Part shown: in pieces, positions 37,179 to 48,901 of the stretch
How the letters are laid out: each line of letters begins with the position of its first letter
Numbering within the stretch: position 1 is the stretch's first letter
NCBI RefSeq assembly: GCF_000203815.1
Contig: NW_004457737.1
Span: 744,001-808,000 of the forward strand
Direction of reading: 5' to 3'
DNA from: Cavenderia fasciculata
Taxonomy: Eukaryota > Evosea > Eumycetozoa > Acytosteliales > Cavenderiaceae
DNA: 64,000 bases
The notes under the pieces: generated by a model
Database searches by the model: none
Seen by the model: the letters and a program-made list of their open reading frames with translations, nothing else
What the model was told of the DNA's origin: nothing
Program-made: the position numbers and the translations under genes

Positions 37179-38843
37179 TTATTCATCATTTGGAATAGTC
37201 AAAAATCCAAACCTCAATGCTTCTTTTTTGACCCTATCCAAGTCGGTGTATTTGGTCAGGTGCATTGGTTGTTTGTCTGTGTTGTGATAGTAGAACTTGG
37301 TAAACAAAAAGTCTAGGAGAAGAAGGTGTCGAGGAAGATTGAGGGTAGGAGGTTGGATCGGTATCCAATCCTTGCCTATTGGTATTGGCTGAGAGAGTTT
37401 ATGTTTGTTGATGATTCGGTTGATGTGGTTGATTATAACCAGCGTTGGAGAAACCCTGTTGGCGAGTATGTCTATACACATTGAGAGAGTTTTACCATTT
37501 GTTTTTGTTTTGGAATCAAAGCTAGTCCACAAACAATCAAACATTTCATCGGACATGTCTATCACTAAAAGACAGTCAATAAATATTTTGGTATCACTGA
37601 CAAAGTGTTTTCCTCCAACTTGTGTTCCTCCAACCTCTAGTAAATAAGCAACGACATCCACTTGGTTGTGTTCAATTGCCGTGAGGACAAATGAAGGGTA
37701 GAAAGGACTGTTGCTAAACAATATTCTGACGATTGGCATGAACCCAAGTCTACACGCATCTCTTTTAAATACAGAGTATTCACCGGTGAGCATAGCGATT
37801 GGTGTGTTGGCAGCAAAGAAGTCTTGGCATTGCTGTAGTACAACTTGGTTGTTTTGTAGAATAGCTGCAAAATATAATCGCATTCTATCGAATTGATTTA
37901 ATTCCATGTTGCCTACCAAATCAGCAGATATCGGTGCTTGATAATACGATAAATAAGTGTCAGGTGCAGATCTGTCAACTGATAACTTGGAAACCTTGTA
38001 ATCGAATCTTGTCAATTGAGTGATATCCATCTTTAGTTGTGTTTGGATATAGTCAAGGACTGAACCGATCTTGTTTGTCTTTGATAGATGAATAATCAGT
38101 TTCCAATCATCATCTAGTAACAAATGATTTTGGTGGCTGATTTTAATAATATCTAGTATCAGGTCCAAATCTTCGTGGAGAAGAAATAAATCCCTTAGAC
38201 ATTGTTGTTTCAATTGATTACAACATTGGTAGTGTCCCTTTGTTATTCTCTGCTTTAATATCTCTAATTGACCATTTGATATTAATGATTCTATCATTGC
38301 CGTTAGATAATTTGGATTAGTTATCTTTATACCACTATCCAATAGAATCTTGACAGTCTCTACTGTCAATTTATAAGATTTATCATTTTGTAATATTGCA
38401 CCATGATCCTTTTGTAAAGTATAATCTATACTAGGTAAAGAAGAAGAAGACGAAGTACTATTTGCAAGTTTAACAAAGTCAAGCATAAATGTCAATGCTC
38501 TTGTATTGTTTTTAACTAGTACAATATCCAATATATAATACAATCTATCGAAATCATTATAACTTGATTGATTATTATCCTCGAATTTAATTGATTTCAA
38601 TTGATCGTACACTCTTTTAAAATGTTGTATGAATGTACTTGTAAAGTTGTATTGAATCAAGCTGTAGAGACTATGAATATTCCCACCTTCTTTATAGTTG
38701 TATTTGATAATAGGTATATTCAATTGTCGATGAATAATACTGACATGACTAAATATCTTTTGTCTAGTATACTGATTATTTAAAACAATTGATTGAAATA
38801 GATTATCTTTTTGATTATTATTATTATTAATATTATTATACAT
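37179..38843 (-). CDS. array member H: intact ankyrin-like paralog
   Basis: Single-exon frame of 554 residues from an ATG at 38843. The N-terminus is an Asn run followed by LNNQYTRQKIFSHVSIIHRQL; the helical region contains ALTFMLDFVKLANSTSS and TVETVKILLDSGIKITN, almost identical to member C. Ankyrin-like units (KRDACRLGFMPIVRILF, TAIEHNQVDVVAYLL), SDEMFDCLWTSF and LPRHLLLLDFLFTKFY complete the family layout. Subgroup A/C/H. Function unknown. Confidence 0.8.
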   Translation of the reverse strand: MYNNINNNNNQKDNLFQSIVLNNQYTRQKIFSHVSIIHRQLNIPIIKYNYKEGGNIHSLYSLIQYNFTSTFIQHFKRVYDQLKSIKFEDNNQSSYNDFDRLYYILDIVLVKNNTRALTFMLDFVKLANSTSSSSSLPSIDYTLQKDHGAILQNDKSYKLTVETVKILLDSGIKITNPNYLTAMIESLISNGQLEILKQRITKGHYQCCNQLKQQCLRDLFLLHEDLDLILDIIKISHQNHLLLDDDWKLIIHLSKTNKIGSVLDYIQTQLKMDITQLTRFDYKVSKLSVDRSAPDTYLSYYQAPISADLVGNMELNQFDRMRLYFAAILQNNQVVLQQCQDFFAANTPIAMLTGEYSVFKRDACRLGFMPIVRILFSNSPFYPSFVLTAIEHNQVDVVAYLLEVGGTQVGGKHFVSDTKIFIDCLLVIDMSDEMFDCLWTSFDSKTKTNGKTLSMCIDILANRVSPTLVIINHINRIINKHKLSQPIPIGKDWIPIQPPTLNLPRHLLLLDFLFTKFYYHNTDKQPMHLTKYTDLDRVKKEALRFGFLTIPNDE

Positions 38844-38971
38844 TTGTTCTCTACAACTTTGAAAATATCAAATGAGTTTTTTTAATTAATTTTTTAATCA
38901 AACTTTGTACATCCCCAACTATTATTATTATTTAATTATTTAAATCTTTTTATTATTATTATTGTTATAAG

Positions 38972-39007
<36 letters not shown>

Positions 39008-39035
39008 TAATTAAAACAATTTGATATTTTTAATT

Positions 39036-39561
39036 TTAATCACTTTTAACAGGGGAATTTGATCTTTCACGTTCTCTTTGTCTATCATCTCTAGATCTAT
39101 CTCTATCCTTGTCTCTTGATTTATCTCTAGATCTATCTCTGGATTTATCTCTTGATCTATCCCTTTCTTTTGATCTATCTCTATCTCTTGATCTGTCTCT
39201 ATTTCTATCTCTATCTCTTGATCTGTCGCGTGAATGGTTTTTGCTTCTATCTCTATTTCTATCCCTGTCTCTTGATCTATCTCTGTCACCTCCTCTATCT
39301 CTAGATCTATCTCTGTCTCCTCCTCTGTCTCTAGATCTGTCTCTATCCCTGTCTCTTGATCTATCTCTGTCTCTAGATCTGTCTCTTTCTCTTGATCTAT
39401 TTCTTCTTGATCTCGAGCTGTATCTATCTCTGTCTCTGTCTCTTGATCTTGAACGTGATCGGTCGTATCTTCTCTCACCACGATCTCTCAAATATGGATG
39501 TCTTGATCTTGGTCGGCTAAGCACAAACATTAATTAATACAATTAGATTAAACGATATACC

Positions 39562-39592
<31 letters not shown>

Positions 39593-40223
39593 AAATTACA
39601 TACTTTTCAGGACACTCCTTTGCCCAATGACCTTCTTGACGACAATTGAAACATTTTCCTTCACCAGGATTTTTGAATGGAATGGCACCTGGACCGGCAT
39701 GGCTCTTTTCGACTAGGATCTCTTTACCCAAAAATGTAGTATGATTGGTTGAAGAGATGGCATCATCGGCTGAACTTGAATCCGAAAATTCCTTTTTTTT
39801 TAGGTAGATGAAGAAAGAGAGAGAAAAGTAATAGAATGTGTCAGCCAAAGATCGATCTTTGATTACCAGAGAGAGACAGAGTAACCAGAACAGAGAACAG
39901 AGAACAGAAGGAGACAGAGAGAGCACAAAAGACAACAGAACAGAGACAGAGAGGGGATTGATTTCTTTGTTTTCAATCATAGTTTGTATTGTTTTCTTTT
40001 TCCTTTCTTTTCCTTGTGCTACAAACTATACTTGTACTTTCTACTACTACTAACTACTAACTACTACTAACTAACTAACTACTTCTACTTGAGAGATACA
40101 TACAACAAAACAAAAACCTTTCTTTAATTGAACTTCTGATATTCTACCATATTTCGAAAAGAATTGTTCTACTTCATCTTGTCTAGCATCATATGCCAGT
40201 TGCCCGACATAAATCTTTGACAT
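39036..40223 (-). CDS. SR splicing factor: RRM, CCHC zinc knuckle and RS domain
   Basis: Three exons: 40104-40223, 39604-39791 and 39036-39516, giving 262 residues. The first exon starts MSKIYVGQLAYDA (RNP2) and the first intron splits RNP1, KGFCFV|EF. Exon 2 completes the RRM (ADDAI, LGKEILVE) and carries a zinc knuckle CFNCRQEGHWAKEC. Exon 3 is a long RS/RD tail of alternating Arg-Asp-Arg-Ser ending SNSPVKSD. The architecture matches SRSF7-type factors, which bind pre-mRNA, recruit the spliceosome and are phosphorylated on the RS tail in nuclear speckles. Intron 1 (about 310 bp) is long for this genome. Confidence 0.9.
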
Positions 40224-40480
40224 TCTATTGTCTCTCCTCTTTTTGTGAAAAGACTATATAAATGTCTCTTGATTATCTGTATGATGAACAAACTAGTAAG
40301 AAAGACAAGTTGAACTCTTTGCTTTTTTGTGAAGATCCTCTTTTTGAGGGTTGTGTCTTTTCAAAAAATAATTTTTTTTGATCAAACCAAAAATGGGTTG
40401 TTCGCAACTTTAAATTAATTTTAATTTATATATTAATTATTTATTTAGTTTCCTTTTTCTTTTTCCTTTTCTTTTTCCAT

Positions 40481-43010
40481 CTACAATGTCGTGGTCTCTG
40501 GTTTATCTGTTGGTGGTGGTGGGACAATTTCAGCATCTTTAATAAGATGAGAGACATCATCTTCTTGACCAAAAGGACGTGGTCCCAAGAGTGTTTTGAT
40601 GTCGTCAGAGTGGATGACCTCCTTTTCGAGCAAGAGGGTGGCGACCTTTTCAAGACCGTCACGGTGTTGTTCGAGGACTTGGACAGTCTTTTCATAGGCA
40701 GAGTTGAGGAGGATACGTACTTCTTCGTCCATCATCTCGGCGGTTTGCTCAGAGTAGGGTTTGGTAAAGTCAGAGTTATCCTTGCGTGGATAAGAGACAC
40801 AGCCGACCTTGTCGTTCATACCGTAGATACCGATTTGTGAGTAGGCCATCTTGGTGACCTTTTCGAGATCGTCTTGGGCACCGGTGGTGATGGTGCCAAA
40901 GGTGAGCTGCTCGGCGACACGTCCACCCAAAGCCATACACATCTTGTCAAAGATTTGCTCCTTGGTGTGGAGGAACTCCTCCTTGGGCAGATACTGTGCG
41001 TATCCGAGTGCGGCCATACCACGTGGCACGATAGACACCTTGAGCAGCGGGCTGCAGTGTTCGAGGAACCACGAGACGACTGCATGGCCAGCTTCGTGGT
41101 AGGCAACCGTCTTTTTCTCGACGGGCGACAGAACCTTGTTCTTTTTCTCGAGACCGCCAATGACACGGTCGATGGCCTGGTCAAAGTGGTGGATGGTGAT
41201 GGCATCGCACTCTTTACGCGCAGCAATCAGCGCAGCTTCATTGCACACGTTGGAAATGTCGGCACCCGAGAACCCAGGCGTCAACATGGCCAGCTTGGGT
41301 GCATAGTGCTCGACTGTATTATCGAGCTTGAGTGGCTTGAGATGCACGCAAAAGATTTCCTCACGCGACTTGAGATCGGGGTTATCAATCGTGATCTGAC
41401 GATCAAAACGACCGGGACGCAACAACGCCTGATCTAAAATATCTGGGCGGTTAGTTGCTGCAAACACCACGACATCCTTGAGTGGGTTGAAACCGTCCAT
41501 CTCGACGAGCAGCTGGTTGAGTGTGTTTTCACGCTCGTCGTTTGAGCCCGAGAACCCACCCTTTCCACGTGCACGTCCAATCGCGTCAATTTCATCGATA
41601 AATATAATGCATGGTGCGTTCTTGCGTGCCTGTTCAAACAAATCTCTAACACGTGCTGGACCGACACCCACAAACATCTCGACAAAGTCGGATCCACTCG
41701 TCGAAAAGAATGGCACGTTGGCCTCGCCGGCCGTGGCCTTGGCCAACAGCGTCTTGCCCGTGCCTGGAGGTCCCACCAAAATAGCACCTCTTGGGATCTT
41801 GGCACCAATGTCGTGGTACTTGCGTGGATCCTTTAAAAAGTTGACAAACTCTTCAATCTCCACCTTGGCCTCTCCCAAGCCTGCAACATCGTTAAATGTC
41901 ACCTTGGAAGAATCCTTTTTGAATTTTTGTGCGTTCATCTTTCCTTGTGAAAACAAGTTCTTCTTTGATGTCATACCTTTAATCGATCTATATCCAAAAT
42001 ATCCTAATAATAAATATGGTAATATTTGAATAATAAATACTCTAATAAACAAAATAAAGAAGTAAAACAAATTAATAAATGATTTATATATCATATTATT
42101 TAATAGTGTGTGTCTTACCTATTATCAGTAACCTCTTTATAAGAAACTGGAATATAGTTATTTTTAACAAATCCAAGACTAGTTTGAGCTTGTTCCAATT
42201 GTTCTTCAAATACCTTTTTGTCTCCAATTGGGAAATATCCAAGGATCTCGTCACTTTGACCATAAACAACTGCATAATTATTAACTACTACAATTTTTGA
42301 TGTCTAACAAAATTAAAAGAAAAAAAAAGAATAAGTACCAAATCAATATATTATATGATCGAGTGTGTATCTCTCTCTCTACGTACAGATTTATCAGGTA
42401 AATTCTTTGTAATGAAATCACTAAAAGTAATTTGAGTGGAATCTAGATGTGGTTGATTGGGAGCCAAGATATAAAAAGCGGCTCCAAATGCAGCGCAAGC
42501 CAATAATATATTCTTCCAAGTTGATTCTTCTTCATTTTCATTTTCTGGTTCTGGTTTACTATCTTTCTTATTATTATTATTATTTGATTTGAATTGATCT
42601 TTTGACTTGTTTTCTTGTTGATTATTGTTGTTGTTATTTGATTTTTCTTTGGTTTCATTGTTTTCTTCAGAAGGTTGTTGTTGTTGTTGTTGTTCGGCTG
42701 ATGATTCCTTCTTTTCTCTTTTACCAAATTTACCCCATCCCTTTGATGCCTCCAATATATGATTGTTGATAGATGACTTTATTAAATCTAAATAGGTTTT
42801 ATTGCTATTTGATGTTGTTGATGTTGATGATGATGATGATGTTGAATAGTATTTGTACAAGTTTGGTTGTTGTTGTTGTTGTTGTTGTTGTGAATATACA
42901 TTTGATGAAGATGATCTCTTTAAAAAGTTAGATGATGCTACAGTAGAAATCGATGATAATGAAATCGATGAAGTATGCTTTAAAGATCTTCCTACAAGTA
43001 ATGATGCCAT
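40481..43010 (-). CDS. afg3: mitochondrial m-AAA protease subunit (AFG3/FtsH family)
   Basis: Three exons: 42387-43010, 42119-42303 and 40481-42041, 789 residues. This is an ATP-dependent zinc metalloprotease of the mitochondrial inner membrane that degrades damaged membrane proteins and matures others. The N-terminus is Ser-rich and basic, as in a mitochondrial targeting sequence, followed by Gln/Asn runs. One membrane segment lies near [17 protein letters not shown] and a second at [16 protein letters not shown], the two-span topology of m-AAA enzymes. The AAA domain has GPPGTGKT and FIDEID; the second region of homology contains [20 protein letters not shown]. The protease site is HEAGH. 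The 3' part is GC-rich in codon use. Confidence 0.96.
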
Positions 43011-43330
43011 CTTCTCCTTCTATTATACTATATATCAATCGATAAATATATATCTTTATCAATCAATATAAATATATAGATATATATATATGTGTGAATA
43101 AATAAACGAATGAATGAATGACTTGATGAATGATGCAGTTTATCAAAGTGAAAGATCGCTCAGTGAGATGAACACGAAAGAATTGGTCACCCCCAAAAAA
43201 AAAAAGAAAAGCAAAAACTCGAATTTTTGCAAATCTCAAAGAAGACAAGGAAATGAAATATTCATAATATTATTGTTTTTTTATAATTATTAACATTTAT
43301 ACATTATTTTAGTTTATTTGCTTTGGATTA
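43011..43330. other. intergenic region upstream of the m-AAA gene
   Basis: About 320 bp between two minus-strand genes. AT-rich with oligo-A and TATA-like runs (43070-43090). No coding signal; promoter of the protease gene expected here. Confidence 0.5.
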
Positions 43331-45189
43331 TTATACATTAGGTGTGTCTGTAGTAGTAGTAGTAGTAGTAGTAGTTGGATCAATTTTTGGAGTGATGCCA
43401 CCACCATGTTGAGGACATTTGGCGTCTGGAGATGTAAAATGTTGAGTACCACGAATAAATTGTTTACAAAGATAACATAATTGTGATTTACAATTATTAC
43501 ATCGAAGATGGTTGTTTTTGGATTGCATACGATAGAGGGTATTTTTACAACGAAGACAAGCAATGAATTCGGATGTTTTAATGGGTTTGAGTTTATCCTT
43601 TTCCATTTCCCTCTTGAGACGTTCTTTCCAGAGATTGACAATCCCTGGAACCATTGTGCCAAATGTCTCGCAAACAGGGGACGTACCGAAATGTCCGTAC
43701 CCTTCGATAATAGTCAAACAAAGCCAACAAAAACATTTCTTGCAAGATGAGCATGTCATCTTGTTGCATCCTGAAATCTTCTCGGCCAACACACCACAAG
43801 ACGGACACATCCTAAATCCACATTCTTCGATGGTTTGAAGCAGCTGTTTCTGCTCTTTCTTCTTTTTCTCTTCTTCCAACCGTCTCGCAATCTCCTCGGG
43901 CCCAAGAGAGAACTTGGTGACGACCTTTTGCCCGCATGAAAGGGCTGGGTGCCAATCCTTGGAACATAGGACACACGTGGTCTTGAAGCACTTGTCGCAG
44001 TAGAGAGACCGCGAGAAATTGTCGTATCTCGCCGAATACAAGTTGCATCGGGGACATAAACGCAGTCCACTCTTGATCTTGAGCATGTTGATGAACCCCT
44101 CCATATGCGTCTTGTCAACATACTTGCCGACAATGTCTTGGTGCACTAGTTTGGCGCAGTCTCCGTACGGACACCGTATCTTGTCATAGTCGCCACTCTG
44201 CGCATTCACCATACACAGACCACCAATACAATCGACACACGTGTAGTGATGACACGACAACAATTCAAACTCTGGTCCAGGTCTCTCTTCACAACAGATG
44301 GTACAAGTATGGTATGTCTTGATAAACGTATTCTTGGCCATTCGATTATTATATTGTACCAAATAAGGTAATACATTTGCCAATGATACCCATCCAATAT
44401 CTAATCTCTCCCAATATACATCTTGGTCATCTCCTTCCTCCTCCTCCATTTCCTCTTCTTCTTCATCATCCTTTATGATTGATTCAAAAGACAATGTCAA
44501 GTGTTCATCAATACCAATAAATGGCATCATAGAGTCTCTAATCCATTCGACGTATTTAAATATGACAAGTTCTCCAGGTTCCCAAATTGAAAGTAAATAA
44601 TCCAAAACTCTATTCATCATGCTCGGTGACAACCATGCACACGACATGAATAATTGAGGTGGTGCCTTTTCAGGATAATTCAATGGGAATGAAAATCCAA
44701 ATGTAATTGATGGTAATTGAATAATTGGATATCTTTCTTGTCTATTATTATTTGTATTATTATTATTTGTAGTTGTTGTAGTTGTTGTTGTAGTTGTAGT
44801 TGTACTATCATCATCTTGGTTGATTGTTGGTGGTGTATCCAATTCAATATAGAAATCATCTTTAAGATTAACATCAATCTTTATCTGTTGATAGTTGTAA
44901 TATGTAAGTATAAGTACTATTTTTGGTTAAAGAATACATTTTGGTGTATGTCACATACATGAAATATATCAAAAGGTGTTATTATAGTATTATTATCATC
45001 ATCATCATCATCGTTGTCATTATGGCTGTTGTTGTTGTTTCTATCACATTCATCAATACTATCATCACCTCTTTCTCTTTCATGAGTTAGCTCTGGATAG
45101 ATTGTCTTTAAAATTTCAACCTCTTGCTTTGCAGGAAATTCATCGTATTCTTTTGACTCTCTGATTGACAATGATGCTAGATACGACAT
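43331..45189 (-). CDS. RBR (RING-IBR-RING) E3 ubiquitin ligase, RNF14-like, with extra zinc cluster
   Basis: Two exons, 44959-45189 and 43331-44884, make 594 residues. The N-terminal third is a divergent RWD domain (KQEVEILKTIYPE ... PSITFGFSFPLNYPEKAPP) interrupted by Asp and Thr runs, as in RNF14/ARA54. RING1 begins CTICCEERPGP. The IBR follows (CPRCNLYSARY ... CVLCSKDWHPALSC). RING2 is CPSCGVLAEKISGCNKMTC, with the catalytic cysteine in GCNKM; RBR ligases pass ubiquitin through a thioester on this residue. After RING2 an additional C4-type cluster (CLRC ... CNNCKSQLCYLC ... C-x-QHGG) forms another putative zinc module. RNF14 relatives act in ribosome-linked quality control. The poly-Thr C-terminus ends DTPNV. 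Confidence 0.92.
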
Positions 45190-45780
45190 TACTAACTACT
45201 ACTATAACTATCTCTATCTCTATCTCTTATACTCTATCTATCTATCTGCAATATAATATGCATGTAAAGTGGTTAGCTTCTCCCATCCTTGAAAGTAGCT
45301 GTCGATCAACTGGCTATTTTTCGATTCCTCATCAGGTTTAGGGAAAAAGAGATGAAACTGACACTCAAAAATATCATAGAATGAATTTTAATAATAGTTT
45401 TAATTACATTAATTTTAAATTTTAAACTAAATTAATAATAAAACTACCTCTTAGTGTTGTACAACCAATACTACTCTACTTACTACTAGTTCATGAACCT
45501 TTTTCATATTTGATTGTAAAATGACATTTTACAAATACTAACAGTGAAAAATTATTACTTTGGTGAATGTGTAGGGGGAGGTGAGCGTAGTGATTAATTA
45601 CCACATTAATACATTGGTTTTATTTTTAATAATACACGCACCTACAATACATATAAATACAAAAACAAAGGAAAGGAACAATGATGACTCAAAAGAAGTA
45701 GTCAGGAGAATCAGTAGTGCATTAGAAATAGATAGATAGACAATATAGTCTAGTTAGTTATATTGGAGTAGTAATTATAA
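45190..45780. other. divergent intergenic region (RBR / SLC35-like genes)
   Basis: About 590 bp between divergently transcribed genes. AT-rich, with TCTA/GATA runs near both starts. No open frame of note. Confidence 0.5.
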
Positions 45781-47649
45781 ATGGATTATCCCATCAACGA
45801 GCTTAGTCCTATCATTATGAGTAAAAATGAAGACTTCTTCATCAACAACAACAACAATCATATAATCAATAACAGTAATAACAATAATAACAGTAATAAC
45901 AGTAATAACAGTAATAATAATATATCATTAAAAGATCGAGGAAAGAACAATTCACCATTGATTATTGCTAATACTAATAATAATAATAATAATAATCTAC
46001 ATAACCACCACAATCATATATCATTGACAACAGAACAAGCAGACGATGAAACACTTATATCTATACCAATTGGTGGATTAGGAATAGGAAATAATGAAAA
46101 TAGTAATAATAATAGTATTAATAATCCACTTCAAATAGATTTCGATGAATCAGAGAACAAATACAATCAATATAGTAGAACATATAATAATGTATTATCA
46201 TCAATCTATTCAAACAAATATATATCAAAGATCTTTGGTAGTAGTGGTTCGACAAGAGGTGGAGGATGGAAACAATTGTCATCGTCATCATCTCCTAAAT
46301 TACATAGTGGAGATTATATAAGTCTCTCTTCATCAACTATTATACCTCCTCCTCCTTCTTCTTCTTCTCTATCATTGGAAGAACAACAACAACAACCAGA
46401 TCAAAAGATCAAATTTTTTGGTAATAGTATTATGTTATACTCTGCATATATGATCTTTTTATACTTGATTTATGGATTGCTGCAAGAGATTATCTTTAAG
46501 AAACAACAAGTCAACTTTTACAACCTCTACTCTTTTGTTCAATTCTTGGCGTCGTTTTTGTTCTCTGTCAGAGGCGTATTGGCAGAGACTAAAACATATC
46601 ATACAAAGAATGGAGGAGTAGGAGGGACAAGCGCACTCTCAAAATACCAATATGTCATTCAAAAGTTGTCCATCAAGAAAATACGTTTATATCTATCACT
46701 ATCATTTGTTTTATTAATGTGTAAATTATTGGGAAATGAATCACTACGTTATTTAAATTATAAAACAAAAGTAAGAAGAAACCAAAAGGAAATTATTATT
46801 ATTATTCCAAAAGATTATCATTTCGATATTAATATTAATATTAAATTATTTATTATTTAATTTAGATACTTTTCCAATCATCAAAATTAATACCAGTAAT
46901 GGTATTTGGAGGCTTTTTATTTCAAAGAACATATTCAATGGTTGATTATTTATCGGTTTTGTCAATGATTGTTGGACTTGTTCTATTTACAGTTGGTGAT
47001 TCATTATCTTCCTATTTGTTTTCACCGCTTGGCGTACTCATGGTTCTGTCATATGTTTTCGTCGAATCAATCAAATCAATCCTTTATGAAAAAATATTAC
47101 GTGATTATTCTTCAGAATTGGAATTGGTAAATATAAATATAATTATAACTCAAATCAAAAGGATATTAATATTAATATTAATATTAATTTATTTTCATAG
47201 TCATTATTTACAAACTTTTTTGGAACTATAATGACACTACCAATTGTATTTGTTTCTGGAGAATTCAAATCATCATATGCATTTTTTAAAGATAACATTC
47301 AAGTGTTAATATTACTTTCAGTAAGTTAAAAATTATATTTTAAATATGCCTCTTCAAACTAAATTTAGTTTATTTATTTATACAATTATTTTTTTATTTT
47401 ATATAGTTATTTATTTTCCTTGGATATTATGCAAATATTACATATTTACATTTAATGAGGATTACAGACTCTCTTTATGCGAATATGATGTCATCATTTA
47501 GAAAGTTTATTACAATCATATTATCATTTTTATTTTTTAGAGATTCCATTCTATTCTATCATATACTAGGAATACTGGTTTTCTTCTTTGGTATTGGTGT
47601 AGAGATGAAACATAAATCTCCGAGAAAGAATAAAGATGATATCAAATAA
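45781..47649 (+). CDS. SLC35B-like multi-pass transporter (nucleotide-sugar/PAPS type)
   Basis: Four exons: 45781-46770, 46866-47126, 47201-47320 and 47407-47649, giving 537 residues. Residues 1-200 are Asn- and Ser-rich and hydrophilic, a long cytosolic extension not usual for the family. About nine hydrophobic segments follow (for example SIMLYSAYMIFLYLIYGLL, LYLSLSFVLLMCKLL, LFIFLGYYANITYL, IITIILSFLFF-like). KLIPVMVFGGFLFQRTYSMVDY is close to the KLIPVM-x-G motif of SLC35B transporters, which move UDP-sugars or the sulfate donor PAPS into the ER or Golgi lumen. The C-terminus is lysine-rich (KHKSPRKNKDDIK), compatible with ER/Golgi retention. Substrate cannot be told from the sequence. 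Confidence 0.82.
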
Positions 47650-47895
47650 AATATAGATTAGATGCCGCAACAAATAATAATATTTAAAAAATCTGTATTT
47701 CCTTGGTAGGGACCACCCCAATTTAATTATTTTTTTTATTTACTCTGGCAGTCTTGGTCCAAGCTTTAAGGGTTGAGTCATTCATTACTAAATTAACCAA
47801 TAACCTTATTATGAATCATAACAACAATCATTTTGAACAGCCCCAAAGACATCAGTTAGCAATCCCATGGGAGATTACAGAGGAACAGATCAACA

Positions 47896-48870
47896 ATGGT
47901 TTTTCTTCTCATTTTATCAGCAACACATGCATTGAGTATAGATTTGAGTCCTCTTCTTCTTCTTCTCCAATTCAACCCATTTACCCAACTCTTGAACCAC
48001 AATTATAATTTAAGAATTGAAATATTTGGAGTAGGAATAACCAGTATTAAATCATCAGTTGATCTTCCATCTAGACAGAATACAGAGCTTGTTGGACAAC
48101 TTTTAAATTGGACTCATTGCAATCGATTGGTTCATCCAAATAGTGGAAAGTGTTTGTTTAATTTGACACTTCCAAACAAAAGAGTTGTAGTATAGTATGT
48201 AAATGTTTGCAATTAAAACCATTAAATTAATTAATTTAATCCTTAAATTTAGTGGTCCATGTTGTGCCTACTTTCCTCTTGAACAACATTTACAGATTCC
48301 AATAAACGAGAGAAGAATCATCATCAATTCCAATCGCTCCCAGCTTTGTTTTTGAAAACAAATCATGTAGTCCTGGAGAAAATAATACTAGATTATTTAT
48401 GCAATCTAAAACGGTATATTGGATAGAAGGAGGAGCTGAATCTGGTTTATTGGTCGATGGAAAAGAAAGAAGAATTGATTTGTATTGTAGATCCTCTATC
48501 CTTGTTCCTCAACCAGGACATCCAATACATTCATTCATCCTCAAGTAGCAACTCAGATTGAAGCAAATTCCTTACCTCTCGTCTCCCCTACTATCCACCC
48601 AATTTCAACCAACTGACATTAGAACAATTAAATACCTTTAATCAGCAATATAAGCAATACATGGAAAGTTCAGAATCTATTGGATTTAATCATATCTACT
48701 TTCAAAACCTCACTATCGTACCACAATGTCCAAATGTGTGCACAGTCTCCATCCCTTTCTGGGAAGCTCCTCAAATCCAACCACAGTTTGTTGGTCCAAA
48801 TATTATTGTTCATTGCATAGGACAAGTCAATGGTTTTAAATTGAATTTGTCATCTTACCCTTTACAATAA
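47896..48870 (+). pseudogene. decayed gene for a secreted Cys-containing protein
   Basis: An ATG at 47896 opens a signal peptide (MVFLLILSATHALS) and a frame that runs through a plausible intron (donor at 48195, acceptor before 48253) to ERRIIINSNRSQLCF, where it stops. Readable, non-repetitive sequence then continues in another frame (SFVFENKSCSPGENNTRLFM to 48540) and again in others up to QQYKQYMESSESIGFNHIYF and the final stop at 48870. At least three frame changes are needed, so it is probably a pseudogene. The conserved-looking Cys residues and N-glycosylation motifs suggest a secreted or surface protein. An overlapping frame at 47754-48008 covers the same start region. Family not recognised. 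Confidence 0.55.
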
Positions 48871-48901
48871 AAACTTGTCTTTTCATTCTTGATCAATTAA
48901 T

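Larger units (their letters stand above)
24637..38843. repeat. tandem array of ankyrin-like paralogs
   Basis: Seven minus-strand members of one family (A 24637-25993, C 28515-30146, D 30345-32099, E 32246-33922, F 34194-35300, G 35385-36966, H 37179-38843) and one distant plus-strand relative (B 26093-28477) follow each other with gaps of 40-300 bp. Members share an N-terminal NNQYxRxxIFxHVxxIHxQL signature and a C-terminal SDEMFxYLW ... LPKHLLLL block. A, C and H form one subgroup, E, F and G another, and D is intermediate. Confidence 0.85.

Noticed and set aside
39109-39537. 142-codon plus-strand frame of Leu/Ser/Asp repeats
   Set aside because: Antisense of the RS domain of the SR protein.
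40547-42029. Plus-strand frames of up to 187 codons opposite the m-AAA protease
   Set aside because: Antisense shadows of the protease exon.
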